NCBI GenBank assembly: GCA_002706685.1
Contig: PALV01000017.1
Span: 253,105 to 299,301 of the forward strand
Length of the DNA: 46,197 nt
Reading direction: 5' to 3'
Source of the DNA: Gammaproteobacteria bacterium
GTDB taxonomy: Bacteria; Pseudomonadota; Gammaproteobacteria; Pseudomonadales; Pseudohongiellaceae
Shown in pieces: positions 39,322-46,197 of the stretch (positions are counted from its first letter, which is position 1; every line of letters begins with the position of its first letter). The notes below the pieces were generated by a model. It was not told the DNA's origin. It searched no databases and saw only the letters and a list, made by a program, of their open reading frames with translations. The position numbers and the translations under genes are program-made.

Positions 39322-39648
39322 TCAGAATGGGAATTTGAAACCATCCGGCAGCTTCATGCCGGCGGCCATTTGACTCATTGAGTCCTTGTTACCGTCATCG
39401 AGTTTTTTCACTGCGTCGTTTATCGCCGCGACGATCAGATCTTCAATGATTTCTTTGTCCTCAGTCATCAATTCATCACTGAGTTCAACGCGTCTGGCAT
39501 CGTAACGTCCGCCCAGCTGAACTTTGACCATGCCGGCGCCCGATTCGCCAGTAACAGTGCGTTTAGCAGCTTCTTCCTGAGCCTTCTGCATCTGCTCCTG
39601 CATTTTTTTAGCCTGTTGCATCAACTCGTTAATATTAAAATCGCTCAT
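39322..39648 (-). CDS. ybaB: Nucleoid-associated protein YbaB/EbfC
   Basis: A small dimeric DNA-binding protein that coats DNA and affects gene expression. The 108-residue product begins MSDFNINELMQQAKKMQEQM, the family's N-terminal helix, and has VKVQLGGRYDARRVELSD and the C-terminal LPDGFKFPF. GAGGAC lies upstream of the ATG, which is inside the last codons of dnaX (14-bp overlap), so translation is coupled. The dnaX-ybaB-recR order is conserved across bacteria. Confidence 0.97.
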   Translation of the reverse strand: MSDFNINELMQQAKKMQEQMQKAQEEAAKRTVTGESGAGMVKVQLGGRYDARRVELSDELMTEDKEIIEDLIVAAINDAVKKLDDGNKDSMSQMAAGMKLPDGFKFPF

Positions 39649-41428
39649 ATTCTGTCCTCAATTGCTCAATACTTGCATCGAAGGTTTGAACCAGTGCTTT
39701 GACACCGGGGTCATTGTGAAATCGTTGGTGGAGCGCAGCGATCGCTTCCTGTTTTTCCCTTGCGCGGCGCTGTGCAGGCGACTCCTGATTCAGCTCTCCA
39801 ATACTGATGTTTACAGTGACCGGATACCCCAGTGAATCTGACAGCGCATGTGCGATACGTTCTGCATGATCTGTCGAATACAGGGCGCTTTGCTGCTGAT
39901 CCAGAGTCAGGCTTAGCTGATCATTCTGCCTGCCGCTGAGTACACAATTCCAGAGAATATTGCCACTGATGCCTGCAAGCCCGCTGCGTTGCACCAGGCC
40001 ATACCAGTCCCAGTCACCGGAATCGATTTTGCCGGGCCGGGATCCGCCGTCAGGGTTTACCGGAGCAGATCCTTCACCGGCACTCTCCTCTGCCTCAGTC
40101 GCCATGTCCAGCGCAGGCGCAGGCGTCTCCAGAGGGATGTCTGGCGCATGAGCGACTGACTGATCAGGAATCTGATTCATTCCGTCATCGTCAGCCGGAG
40201 CCTGTTCAATCTGCGGGGGATCATCGTGTCTGGTGGCAGCTTCGCTGACGGCGTCATTGCCTGACGGCGACGTCTCTGCAATGGTCAGTTCAGGCTTTTT
40301 TTTTTCACCCTCGGGCACGGGGTCGGCCTGAGCACGGGCAAAGACATCGGGGCTGAATGCCAGCATGCGCAACATCGCCATCTCAAAACTGATACGACGA
40401 TCTGGAGAGAAGTGCATTTCCTGCATTGCCTGCATGGCAAACTGGTAATAGAGCTGCACGTCTTCACCTGACAGCTTGCCTGCCAGTGACGTTATCTGCT
40501 CCTTGTCGCCTTCGCTGTTGTCCACAGCGTCTGGGAGAGTCTGAGCAACCGCCAGGCGATGGAGCACGGATGTAAAATGGGAAAGCAGACGCTCAAAATC
40601 CGGATTATTCTCTGCGGCGTTAGCCACCAGCGTTGTTATGGCTGCGCCATCGCGGCTGGCCAGTGCCTCCAGCAAAGCAAAAATCAGGCTGTGGTCCGGG
40701 GTTCCCAGCAGATCGGTGACAGCGCCGGTATGAACACGACCTTCACCAAAGGAGATGCTCTGATCCAGCAAGGTCAGGGCGTCCCGCATGCTGCCTGCCG
40801 CGGCTCGCGCGAGTTGCCAGAGCGCGTCTTCCTCATACTCAATCTGCTCTGCGGTCAGCACAGACTCCAGGTAGCTGACTATCTGTCGCGGCGCCAGATT
40901 CTTTAGATGGAACTGCAAACATCGCGACAGCACAGTCACTGGCAGTTTCTGTGGATCTGTTGTTGCCAGCAGGAATTTGACGTGGGGCGGTGGCTCTTCG
41001 AGGGTTTTCAGCAGAGCATTGAAGCTGTGCGTCGACAGCATGTGTACTTCGTCGATCAGATAGACCTTGTAACGGCCACGCGAAGGCGCGTACTGAACGT
41101 TTTCAAGGAGCTCGCGGGTATCTTCAACGCGCGTTCGTGAGGCGGCATCCACTTCGATCAGGTCAATGAAGCGCCCTTCAGATATTTCCCGACAGGCATC
41201 GCATGTACCACAGGGCGTGGCGGTGATGCCGGTCTCACAGTTCAGACAACGGGCCAGAATACGCGCAACCGTTGTTTTGCCGACCCCGCGAGTACCGGTA
41301 AACAGATACGCGTGGTGAAGGCGCTGCTGTTCAAGGGCATGAGTGAGGGTCTGCAGCACATGCGTCTGCCCGGCCATTTCACTGAAATTTTTCGGTCGCC
41401 ATTTCCTGGCAAGTACCTGATAACTCAT
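39635..41428 (-). CDS. dnaX: DNA polymerase III subunits tau/gamma
   Basis: DnaX is the clamp-loader ATPase; full-length tau also binds polymerase and DnaB, while the short gamma form comes from frameshifting in many bacteria. The 597-residue protein has Walker A GTRGVGKTT (45-53), zinc cysteines C64, C73, C76 and C79, Walker B VYLIDEVHMLS, and the SRC motif with arginine finger. A variable acidic linker (about 370-455) and the C-terminal tau domain follow. At codons 375-378 a run of ten A carries a slippery heptamer. The product from the -1 frame would be a 379-residue gamma. Confidence 0.97.
   Translation of the reverse strand: MSYQVLARKWRPKNFSEMAGQTHVLQTLTHALEQQRLHHAYLFTGTRGVGKTTVARILARCLNCETGITATPCGTCDACREISEGRFIDLIEVDAASRTRVEDTRELLENVQYAPSRGRYKVYLIDEVHMLSTHSFNALLKTLEEPPPHVKFLLATTDPQKLPVTVLSRCLQFHLKNLAPRQIVSYLESVLTAEQIEYEEDALWQLARAAAGSMRDALTLLDQSISFGEGRVHTGAVTDLLGTPDHSLIFALLEALASRDGAAITTLVANAAENNPDFERLLSHFTSVLHRLAVAQTLPDAVDNSEGDKEQITSLAGKLSGEDVQLYYQFAMQAMQEMHFSPDRRISFEMAMLRMLAFSPDVFARAQADPVPEGEKKKPELTIAETSPSGNDAVSEAATRHDDPPQIEQAPADDDGMNQIPDQSVAHAPDIPLETPAPALDMATEAEESAGEGSAPVNPDGGSRPGKIDSGDWDWYGLVQRSGLAGISGNILWNCVLSGRQNDQLSLTLDQQQSALYSTDHAERIAHALSDSLGYPVTVNISIGELNQESPAQRRAREKQEAIAALHQRFHNDPGVKALVQTFDASIEQLRTEYERF
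40255..40306 (-). promoter_or_regulatory. Programmed frameshift site in dnaX
   Basis: On the minus strand, codons 375-378 read GAA AAA AAA AAG, giving the heptamer A AAA AAG in the zero frame, within ten consecutive A (40305-40296). After a -1 slip the next codons are GCC then TGA (40292-40290). An SD-like GAGGG lies just upstream. Downstream, CATTGC (40283-40278) pairs with GCAATG (40260-40255) and encloses a GACG/CGTC stem, starting 11 nt after the heptamer. Frameshifting is inferred from homology with E. coli dnaX. Confidence 0.75.
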
Positions 41429-41587
41429 GCGTCAGCTGCAAGCTCTGTGGGTAAACAGCTATTGTATTGCAATCGTCCGGTCAGGGACAGGGCTGAAGCA
41501 GCTACAGAGTGTGCCAAAAAACAAAAATCCGGGCAGAGGGAGGATGTCTGGATGCAGATGGTCTGAATGGGGAGTTTGCAAGAATTT

Positions 41588-41702
<115 letters not shown>

Positions 41703-41745
41703 ATAACGCCTGATGCGGCACACGTGATGTCACATCAGGGGCGGC

Positions 41746-41774
41746 ATTATGGTCAAATTCAACGGGCTAATCAA
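41746..41774 (-). promoter_or_regulatory. Candidate ffs promoter and upstream inverted repeat
   Basis: Minus strand -35 TTGATT (41774-41769), 17-bp spacer, -10 CATAAT (41751-41746). This would give a precursor leader of about 40 nt. Just downstream an inverted repeat CCTGATG/CATCAGG (41709-41715 with 41733-41739) lies in that leader; it may also serve as the 3' end of the PQQ transcript. Confidence 0.5.
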
Positions 41775-41783
41775 GCGCTGCGA

Positions 41784-43709
41784 TCAGAGTTCGTCGCCCG
41801 AAGCTTCGGCTGGCAGGCTCAAGGCAAGCAATCGCGTATCGGGACCGGCACCAACAGCCATGACAATAAATTGCCTGCCGTCGACCATGTAGCTCATTGG
41901 TGTGCCCATCGGCGGCAAGGGCAGATCCAGCTCACTGACCACCTGGCCCGTCTGCTTGTTGTAACTCCTGAACACGGGTCTTGCGCCATCCAGCTGCGCC
42001 ACAAAGAGCAGCGACTCAGTCAGCAAGGGCCCATTGCGTCCGAAGCTGCCAACCGGGCCGGGATCGTCGATTCCCATGTCGATCAGCCGTTGGCGGATAC
42101 CTTCACCATGCGGCACCATCCACAAGTGCTCACCGGTATTCAGGTCGATGGCGGTAATTCTGGCGTACGGCGGTTTGATCAGTGGCAGGCCCTGAGGCCC
42201 CTGAATATCAAAGCCTCTGTCCCGTATAAACCCAAAGTCTGACTCACCAGGCTCAGGTCTGCGCAGGCGGACAAAACGTGGCGCCGAGAACGATGGCACA
42301 TACATGACCCCCTCTTTCGGATCTACGGCTGCCCCGGTCCATGTTGCACCGCCGCTGTAACCGGGAAAAATGATCACGCCGCGTTCGGAGGGTGGTGTGT
42401 ACAACGGTCCGTAGTCGACTTCGCTGATCAGATCCAGTGCCTCAGCACGTAGCTCGGGTGTAAAGTCGATCAGCGTCGCATCCGATATCCCCTGTGGTTC
42501 AAACGGTGCCGGACGAGTCGGAAATGGCTGAGTTGGCGACGTGCGTTCACCCGGGACAGTTGACTGGGGCACTGGCCGCTCTTCGATTGGCCAGACAGGC
42601 TCACCGGTCAATCGATCCAATACATAGACAAAACCCTGCTTGCTGACCTGGGCAACCGCTTTAATGGTTTCACCATCAACCGAGATATCCACCAGGTTTG
42701 GGGCAGCCGGCAGATCGTAGTCCCAAAGACCATGCCTTACGGCCTGAAAATGCCAGATCAGCTCGCCTGTCTCGGCATCCAGGCAGACCAGACTTTCGGC
42801 ATACAGGTTGTCACCCAGTCGGTGCCCGCCATACCAGTCATTATTGGGTGTGCTCACCGGCAGGTAGACATAGCCGGTTTCAGGGTCGGCACTCATCAGG
42901 GTCCAGACGTTGGTTGCACCTGCCGATTGCCAGGCATCGTTTTCCCATGTCTCGGTGCCCGGCTCATCACCCTGCGGTATGGTGTGGAAAATCCAGCGCT
43001 GCTCGCCTGTGCGGGCATCAAAACCACGTACATGCCCCGGCGGAACCTGGTCAGTGAAATACGGTACGTCGTTGATGGAGGACCCAACGACGATTACGCC
43101 GTCGATCACAAGCGGTGGTGAGATGGCACCGTACTGTCCGATCGTCGCGCTGGATCCCAGCCCCTGTTTCAGGTCCAGTTGACCATTATTGGCAAAATTC
43201 GGGTCTGGCTGTCCGGTGCGTGCATTCAGAGACCATAGGACGCCATCATTGGCGGCCATCAAAATACGGCCATCACCACCATCATCCCACCAGGCCACTC
43301 CACGATGGTTGTTATTGAAGTTGGGGTGACGACCACGTTGCCAGGACCCGGTATCAAAGGTCCAGAGCTCTTCTCCTGTCAGCGCATCAACAGCGCCCAC
43401 CTGCCCCAGCGACGTGCTGACGTAGAGCGCGCCGTTTACCATAAGCGGCGTAGACTTGTACTCTGCGGCGCTGACATCAGCGCGACTCCGGAACAGTTCG
43501 TTATCCGGAGTTTCCCACATCCATGCAATTTCCAGATCTCCGACATTATCCGCATTGATCTGTTGCAATGGTACGTATTTGCTGGATGCCAGATCCGAAC
43601 CGTAACTGGTCCATTCCTGTTGCTGCGCCCCTGCCTGATCTGGAGAAATCAGGATCAGGCCCAGCGCAAGTAAGGCAACACCTGCGCGTGGTAAATCAAG
43701 GTAGTGCAT
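41784..43709 (-). CDS. Periplasmic PQQ-dependent dehydrogenase (GCD-like), paralog 1
   Basis: The 641-residue quinoprotein has a signal peptide (MHYLDLPRAGVALLALGLIL, ending AGA-QQ) followed by an eight-bladed PQQ propeller. The start of the mature protein (SYGSDLASSKYVPLQQI) and HGLWDYDLPAAPNL, SKQGFVYVLDRLTGEPVWPIEER and TPMSYMVDGRQFIVMAVG resemble the periplasmic half of membrane glucose dehydrogenase, but the five-helix membrane anchor is missing. No CxxCH heme motif is present. The substrate is unknown. The chosen ATG overlaps the upstream paralog by 14 bp; another ATG in frame lies 18 bp upstream. Confidence 0.88.
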   Translation of the reverse strand: MHYLDLPRAGVALLALGLILISPDQAGAQQQEWTSYGSDLASSKYVPLQQINADNVGDLEIAWMWETPDNELFRSRADVSAAEYKSTPLMVNGALYVSTSLGQVGAVDALTGEELWTFDTGSWQRGRHPNFNNNHRGVAWWDDGGDGRILMAANDGVLWSLNARTGQPDPNFANNGQLDLKQGLGSSATIGQYGAISPPLVIDGVIVVGSSINDVPYFTDQVPPGHVRGFDARTGEQRWIFHTIPQGDEPGTETWENDAWQSAGATNVWTLMSADPETGYVYLPVSTPNNDWYGGHRLGDNLYAESLVCLDAETGELIWHFQAVRHGLWDYDLPAAPNLVDISVDGETIKAVAQVSKQGFVYVLDRLTGEPVWPIEERPVPQSTVPGERTSPTQPFPTRPAPFEPQGISDATLIDFTPELRAEALDLISEVDYGPLYTPPSERGVIIFPGYSGGATWTGAAVDPKEGVMYVPSFSAPRFVRLRRPEPGESDFGFIRDRGFDIQGPQGLPLIKPPYARITAIDLNTGEHLWMVPHGEGIRQRLIDMGIDDPGPVGSFGRNGPLLTESLLFVAQLDGARPVFRSYNKQTGQVVSELDLPLPPMGTPMSYMVDGRQFIVMAVGAGPDTRLLALSLPAEASGDEL

Positions 43710-45642
43710 AACTGACAACTCTTGCATCCGTGCCACCGCCCAGGGCGATGGCGATGTATTGTTTGTCTCCGACCATGTAACTCATCGGCGTCGCCGCTGG
43801 CGACGATGGTAAGTCCAGTTCGTGAACAACCTCACCGCTTGATTTGTCAAATGCCCGCATCACAGCGCGGCCTCCGTCCTGCTGGGCGACAAATAACAGC
43901 GTTTTGGTCAGTACGGGCCCGGTTCTGGATGGAGAGCCAACCGGACCCGGGTCTTCCAGACCAAGATCGATGATACGTTGGCGAATGCCCTCCCCGTGCG
44001 GGACGACCCAGGCGTGTTCGCCGGTGTTCATATCAATGGCGGTAATCCGTCCGTACGGCGGTTTGGTCAGTGGGAGCCCCTGCGGGCCAGACACTGAAGT
44101 GATGCCGCCACGGACATAACGAAAGTCAGAGCTGCCAGCCTCAGGCTCAACCAGTTGTACGACAATCGGTGCACTGCCGGAAGGGATATACAGCATACCG
44201 GTTTCGGGATCGACTGCAGCCCCCTGCCAGCCACCACCACCAGACCAGCCAGGCAGCAGCACTGTGCCCCGCAAAGACGGGGGCGTAAACAGTGGGCCAT
44301 AATCAAACGGCTCGAGTGCCTCTTCTGCCTGAGCGCGCAGCTCGGGAGTGAAGTCAATCAGCGTAGCGTCTGATATACCCTGGGGCTCGAACGGTGCAGG
44401 TCGTGTCGGATGTGGCTGAGTTGGTGAAGCGCGTTCTCCGGGCACGGTGGATGCCGGCACCGAGCGTTCTTCTATTGGCCAGATGGGTTCACCGGTCTCG
44501 CGGTTCAGGACATAAACAAAGCCCTGCTTGGATATCTGCGCAAGCGCCTTGACGGGCTCGCCGTCGACCGTGATATCCATAAGATTCGGAGCGGCAGGCA
44601 AATCATAGTCCCATAGTCCATGATGAACGGTCTGGAAGTGCCATCTTCTGGCCCCGGTCTGCGCATCAACCGCAATAATCGTTTCTGCAAACAGATTGCT
44701 GCCCAGTCTGTGGCCGCCATACCAGTCATTGGTCGGCGTGCCGGTCGGCAGATAGATCAGGTCAAGCTCGGGGTCCGAGCTCATCTGTGTCCATACATTG
44801 GTATTCCCCACCGTCTGCCAGGCACCGTTCTCCCAGGTTTCATTGCCGAACTCGCCAGGCTGCGGGATGGTCCGGAATATCCAGCGCTGTTCGCCAGTGC
44901 GAACGTCAAAGGCTCGAACGTGGCCGGGTGGCGCAAGTTGATAATTCGGCACGTCGTTTACAACTGAGCCAACCACTGCCAGATCGCCATGGATCAATGC
45001 GGTGCTGACCATGGAGTATGCACGACGATTGATCTCACGCCCCAGTCCCTGCGCCAGATCGACTTTGCCATCCTCCCCAAAAGCGGGATCCGGCAAGCCA
45101 GTATCAGCATCGATGGACCACATCCAGGAGTCATTGGTCAGCACAATGATGCGCTGCGCATCGCCATCACTCCAGTAGCTTACGCCACGTGTGTTGTAAC
45201 CGAGATTAGCCGGGCGACCGGCTTCCCATGCACGTGTGTCAAAGGTCCACAGCGTCTCTCCACTTTCCCCGTCAATTGCTGACACCCGTCCGAAAGAGGA
45301 GTTGATGTACAGCACGCCGTCTATGGCTATAGGCGTGGCTTTGTAGGCACTAGGGGTAGCCGCGAAATTGCCGGCTTCATGGTTGGCAGCGACCGTGGCG
45401 TTGTCTGGGGAATCCCAGCTCCAGGCCATTTGCAGTTGAGCCACATTGTCTTCACTGATCTGATCAAAAGGCACATATTTGCTGGATGCCTGATCGGAAC
45501 CGTAATGAACCCAGTCATCGGCCAGGCTGGCGCTAGACAGTGTGACGAGTGCTGCCGTGATGATGTGGGTCAGCAATGGACTACATTTTCTAGGCGCGTC
45601 AGCTGGAGGTGCACTTTGCCCACGGTTACAGGATGGCTGCAT
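43696..45642 (-). CDS. Periplasmic PQQ-dependent dehydrogenase (GCD-like), paralog 2
   Basis: The 648-residue paralog of the next gene downstream is similar along its whole length, including DNVAQLQMAWSWDSPDN, WYGGHRLGSNLFAETI, HHGLWDYDLPAAPNL and PHGEGIRQRIIDLGLEDPG. It has an export signal with a long polar N terminus before the hydrophobic segment ITAALVTLSSASLA (cleavage near SLA-DD). No CxxCH and no membrane anchor are seen, so it is soluble and periplasmic. GAGAG precedes the ATG. It is the first gene of the pair. PQQ biosynthesis genes and a partner cytochrome are not in the window. Confidence 0.88.
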   Translation of the reverse strand: MQPSCNRGQSAPPADAPRKCSPLLTHIITAALVTLSSASLADDWVHYGSDQASSKYVPFDQISEDNVAQLQMAWSWDSPDNATVAANHEAGNFAATPSAYKATPIAIDGVLYINSSFGRVSAIDGESGETLWTFDTRAWEAGRPANLGYNTRGVSYWSDGDAQRIIVLTNDSWMWSIDADTGLPDPAFGEDGKVDLAQGLGREINRRAYSMVSTALIHGDLAVVGSVVNDVPNYQLAPPGHVRAFDVRTGEQRWIFRTIPQPGEFGNETWENGAWQTVGNTNVWTQMSSDPELDLIYLPTGTPTNDWYGGHRLGSNLFAETIIAVDAQTGARRWHFQTVHHGLWDYDLPAAPNLMDITVDGEPVKALAQISKQGFVYVLNRETGEPIWPIEERSVPASTVPGERASPTQPHPTRPAPFEPQGISDATLIDFTPELRAQAEEALEPFDYGPLFTPPSLRGTVLLPGWSGGGGWQGAAVDPETGMLYIPSGSAPIVVQLVEPEAGSSDFRYVRGGITSVSGPQGLPLTKPPYGRITAIDMNTGEHAWVVPHGEGIRQRIIDLGLEDPGPVGSPSRTGPVLTKTLLFVAQQDGGRAVMRAFDKSSGEVVHELDLPSSPAATPMSYMVGDKQYIAIALGGGTDARVVSYALP

Positions 45643-45821
45643 GGTGATCTCTCTTTGTTTTTTATTATGTTGGTCGAGAAGGATAGTACACCAATGCTGT
45701 TGGGGCGCAACAGGCGGTGGCGAGGCTGGATCTAACCACCTGTTTAGGTTGTTGTCGGACCGCGGCGTTAGCGCTCCTTTCGGAGTCAGCTATGGATGTT
45801 TTTCTGCGGGGACTTTAAAAC
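45643..45821. promoter_or_regulatory. Leader of the PQQ genes and a decayed repeat unit
   Basis: No gene is seen. The region before paralog 2 should hold its promoter, but I see no convincing sites. Bases from about 45768 to 45821 look like a degenerate copy of the repeat tail: a CTCC/GGAG hairpin, then TTTTTCTGCGGGGACTTTAAAA, which aligns loosely with the intact repeat tail ending in CTTAAAA. This suggests an older repeat unit. Confidence 0.5.
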
Positions 45822-46007
45822 TGGCGGTGAGGGAGGGATTGATCAAACAGCCTTAGGGCTGTTTGACCCGTTGGGCTTCGCGCTGACGCGCTCGTCTCCG
45901 ATTGCGATGCAATCGGTCGAACCCTCTTTTCGGGTTCTCATCCCTCATTGAGGGTAGCGCTTTTTTCTGGGCTGGCTAGGGAAGTCGTACTGCGCGGATT
46001 CTTAAAA
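45822..46007 (-). repeat. tRNA-Ser-derived tandem repeat, unit 1 (186 bp)
   Basis: It begins with a 19-nt segment (45822-45840) equal to the 3' end of a tRNA-Ser on the minus strand, including CCA. A 75-nt variable part (45841-45915) follows, then a 92-nt tail (45916-46007). The tail starts with the 5' half of the T arm (45917-45926) and continues with GAACCC/GGGTTC and CCCTCA/TGAGGG stems. The variable part holds a 10-bp stem (45843-45852 with 45857-45866) and an 8-bp stem (45898-45905 with 45909-45916). Confidence 0.9.
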
Positions 46008-46194
46008 TGGCGGTGAGGGAGGGATTTCATTCGCCGCTTTGCGGCTCACCCCGTTGGGGCGTCACCTGGCGGTGACGTGCTGCGCATCGCAAAGCGATGC
46101 TTGTCGAACCCTCTGGTCGGGTTCTCATCCCTCATTGAGGGTAGCGCTTTTTTCTGGGCTGGCTAGGGAAGTCGTACTGCGCGGATTCTTAAAA
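46008..46194 (-). repeat. tRNA-Ser-derived tandem repeat, unit 2 (187 bp)
   Basis: The 19-nt head (46008-46026) is identical to unit 1, and the 92-nt tail (46103-46194) differs at two adjacent bases only. The 76-nt variable part is different in sequence but again hairpin-rich: GCCGC/GCGGC (46033-46045), CCCC/GGGG (46049-46059), CGTCACC/GGTGACG (46060-46077) and GCATCGC/GCGATGC (46084-46100). A third unit begins at 46195 (TGG) and is cut by the window edge. Confidence 0.9.
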
Positions 46195-46197
46195 TGG

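Noticed and set aside
45822..46026. Phage or island attachment sites (direct repeats of a tRNA 3' end)
   Set aside because: The identity spans a 92-nt tail plus the 19-nt tRNA end in a regular tandem array, with no integrase in view; a simple att duplication does not explain this.
45822..46197. A complete tRNA-Ser gene within the repeats
   Set aside because: Only the T-arm halves and acceptor 3' strand are present; there is no D arm, anticodon arm or acceptor 5' strand.
45822..46197. CRISPR array
   Set aside because: Units are 187 bp, mostly conserved, with hairpin-rich variable parts and only two to three copies; no cas genes.

Overview
The window is ordinary chromosomal DNA from a gammaproteobacterium. 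The evidence is the gltA / sdhCDAB-sucAB-lpd-sucCD cluster in the Pseudomonas-type order, the yceD-rpmF-plsX cluster, dnaX-ybaB-recR next to a small bacterial SRP RNA, and closest-family matches such as RluC, HtpG, DusA, YcgN, HrpA and RNase D. A TonB2-type energy-transduction cluster, two periplasmic PQQ dehydrogenases and the FadD and MoxR/CoxE genes suggest a heterotrophic, aerobic, probably marine or aquatic member of the Pseudomonadales/Cellvibrionales/Oceanospirillales assemblage. The genus cannot be fixed from sequence alone.

Layout. 1-2448 (minus): plsX (cut by the left edge), rpmF, yceD and rluC. 2619-4355 (plus): argS, convergent with htpG (4416-6323, minus). 6493-11625 (minus): a six-gene operon in the order DUF3450 coiled-coil protein, TtpC-like ExbB with a long N-terminal extension, ExbB, ExbD, TonB, TPR protein. 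12016-23146 (minus): sdhCDAB-sucAB-lpd-sucCD, with gltA divergent at 23602-24879. 24963-26712 (minus): gltX followed by tRNA-Ala(GGC). 26857-28359 (plus): dusA and a TerB-like gene. 28361-34517 (minus): mlaA, hrpA, fadD. 34619-41428 (minus): dnaX-ybaB-recR-rnd-ycgN, then a small membrane protein, a MoxR ATPase and a CoxE-like VWA protein. 41588-41702 (minus): 4.5S SRP RNA. 41784-45642 (minus): two tandem paralogous PQQ dehydrogenases. 45822-46197: tandem repeats of about 187 bp.

How the parts work together. The central block encodes most of the TCA cycle from citrate synthase through 2-oxoglutarate dehydrogenase, succinyl-CoA synthetase and succinate dehydrogenase, read from a common divergent promoter region. 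The dnaX block is a replication/recombination operon with downstream RNA-processing and chaperone-like genes. The TonB2-type block powers outer-membrane transport, but no receptor gene lies beside it.

The most interesting item is at the right edge. Each repeat unit carries the last 19 nt of a serine tRNA, plus the 5' half of its T arm, with about 76 nt of hairpin-forming DNA inserted in the T loop. The hairpins differ in sequence between units while pairing is kept. This resembles the tRNA-3'-end repeats behind E. coli tyrT (rtT) and predicts a tRNA-Ser gene just outside the window. Second in interest are a dnaX frameshift site (A10 run with an A AAA AAG heptamer and an immediate -1 frame stop) and a consensus promoter that leaves yceD with almost no leader.
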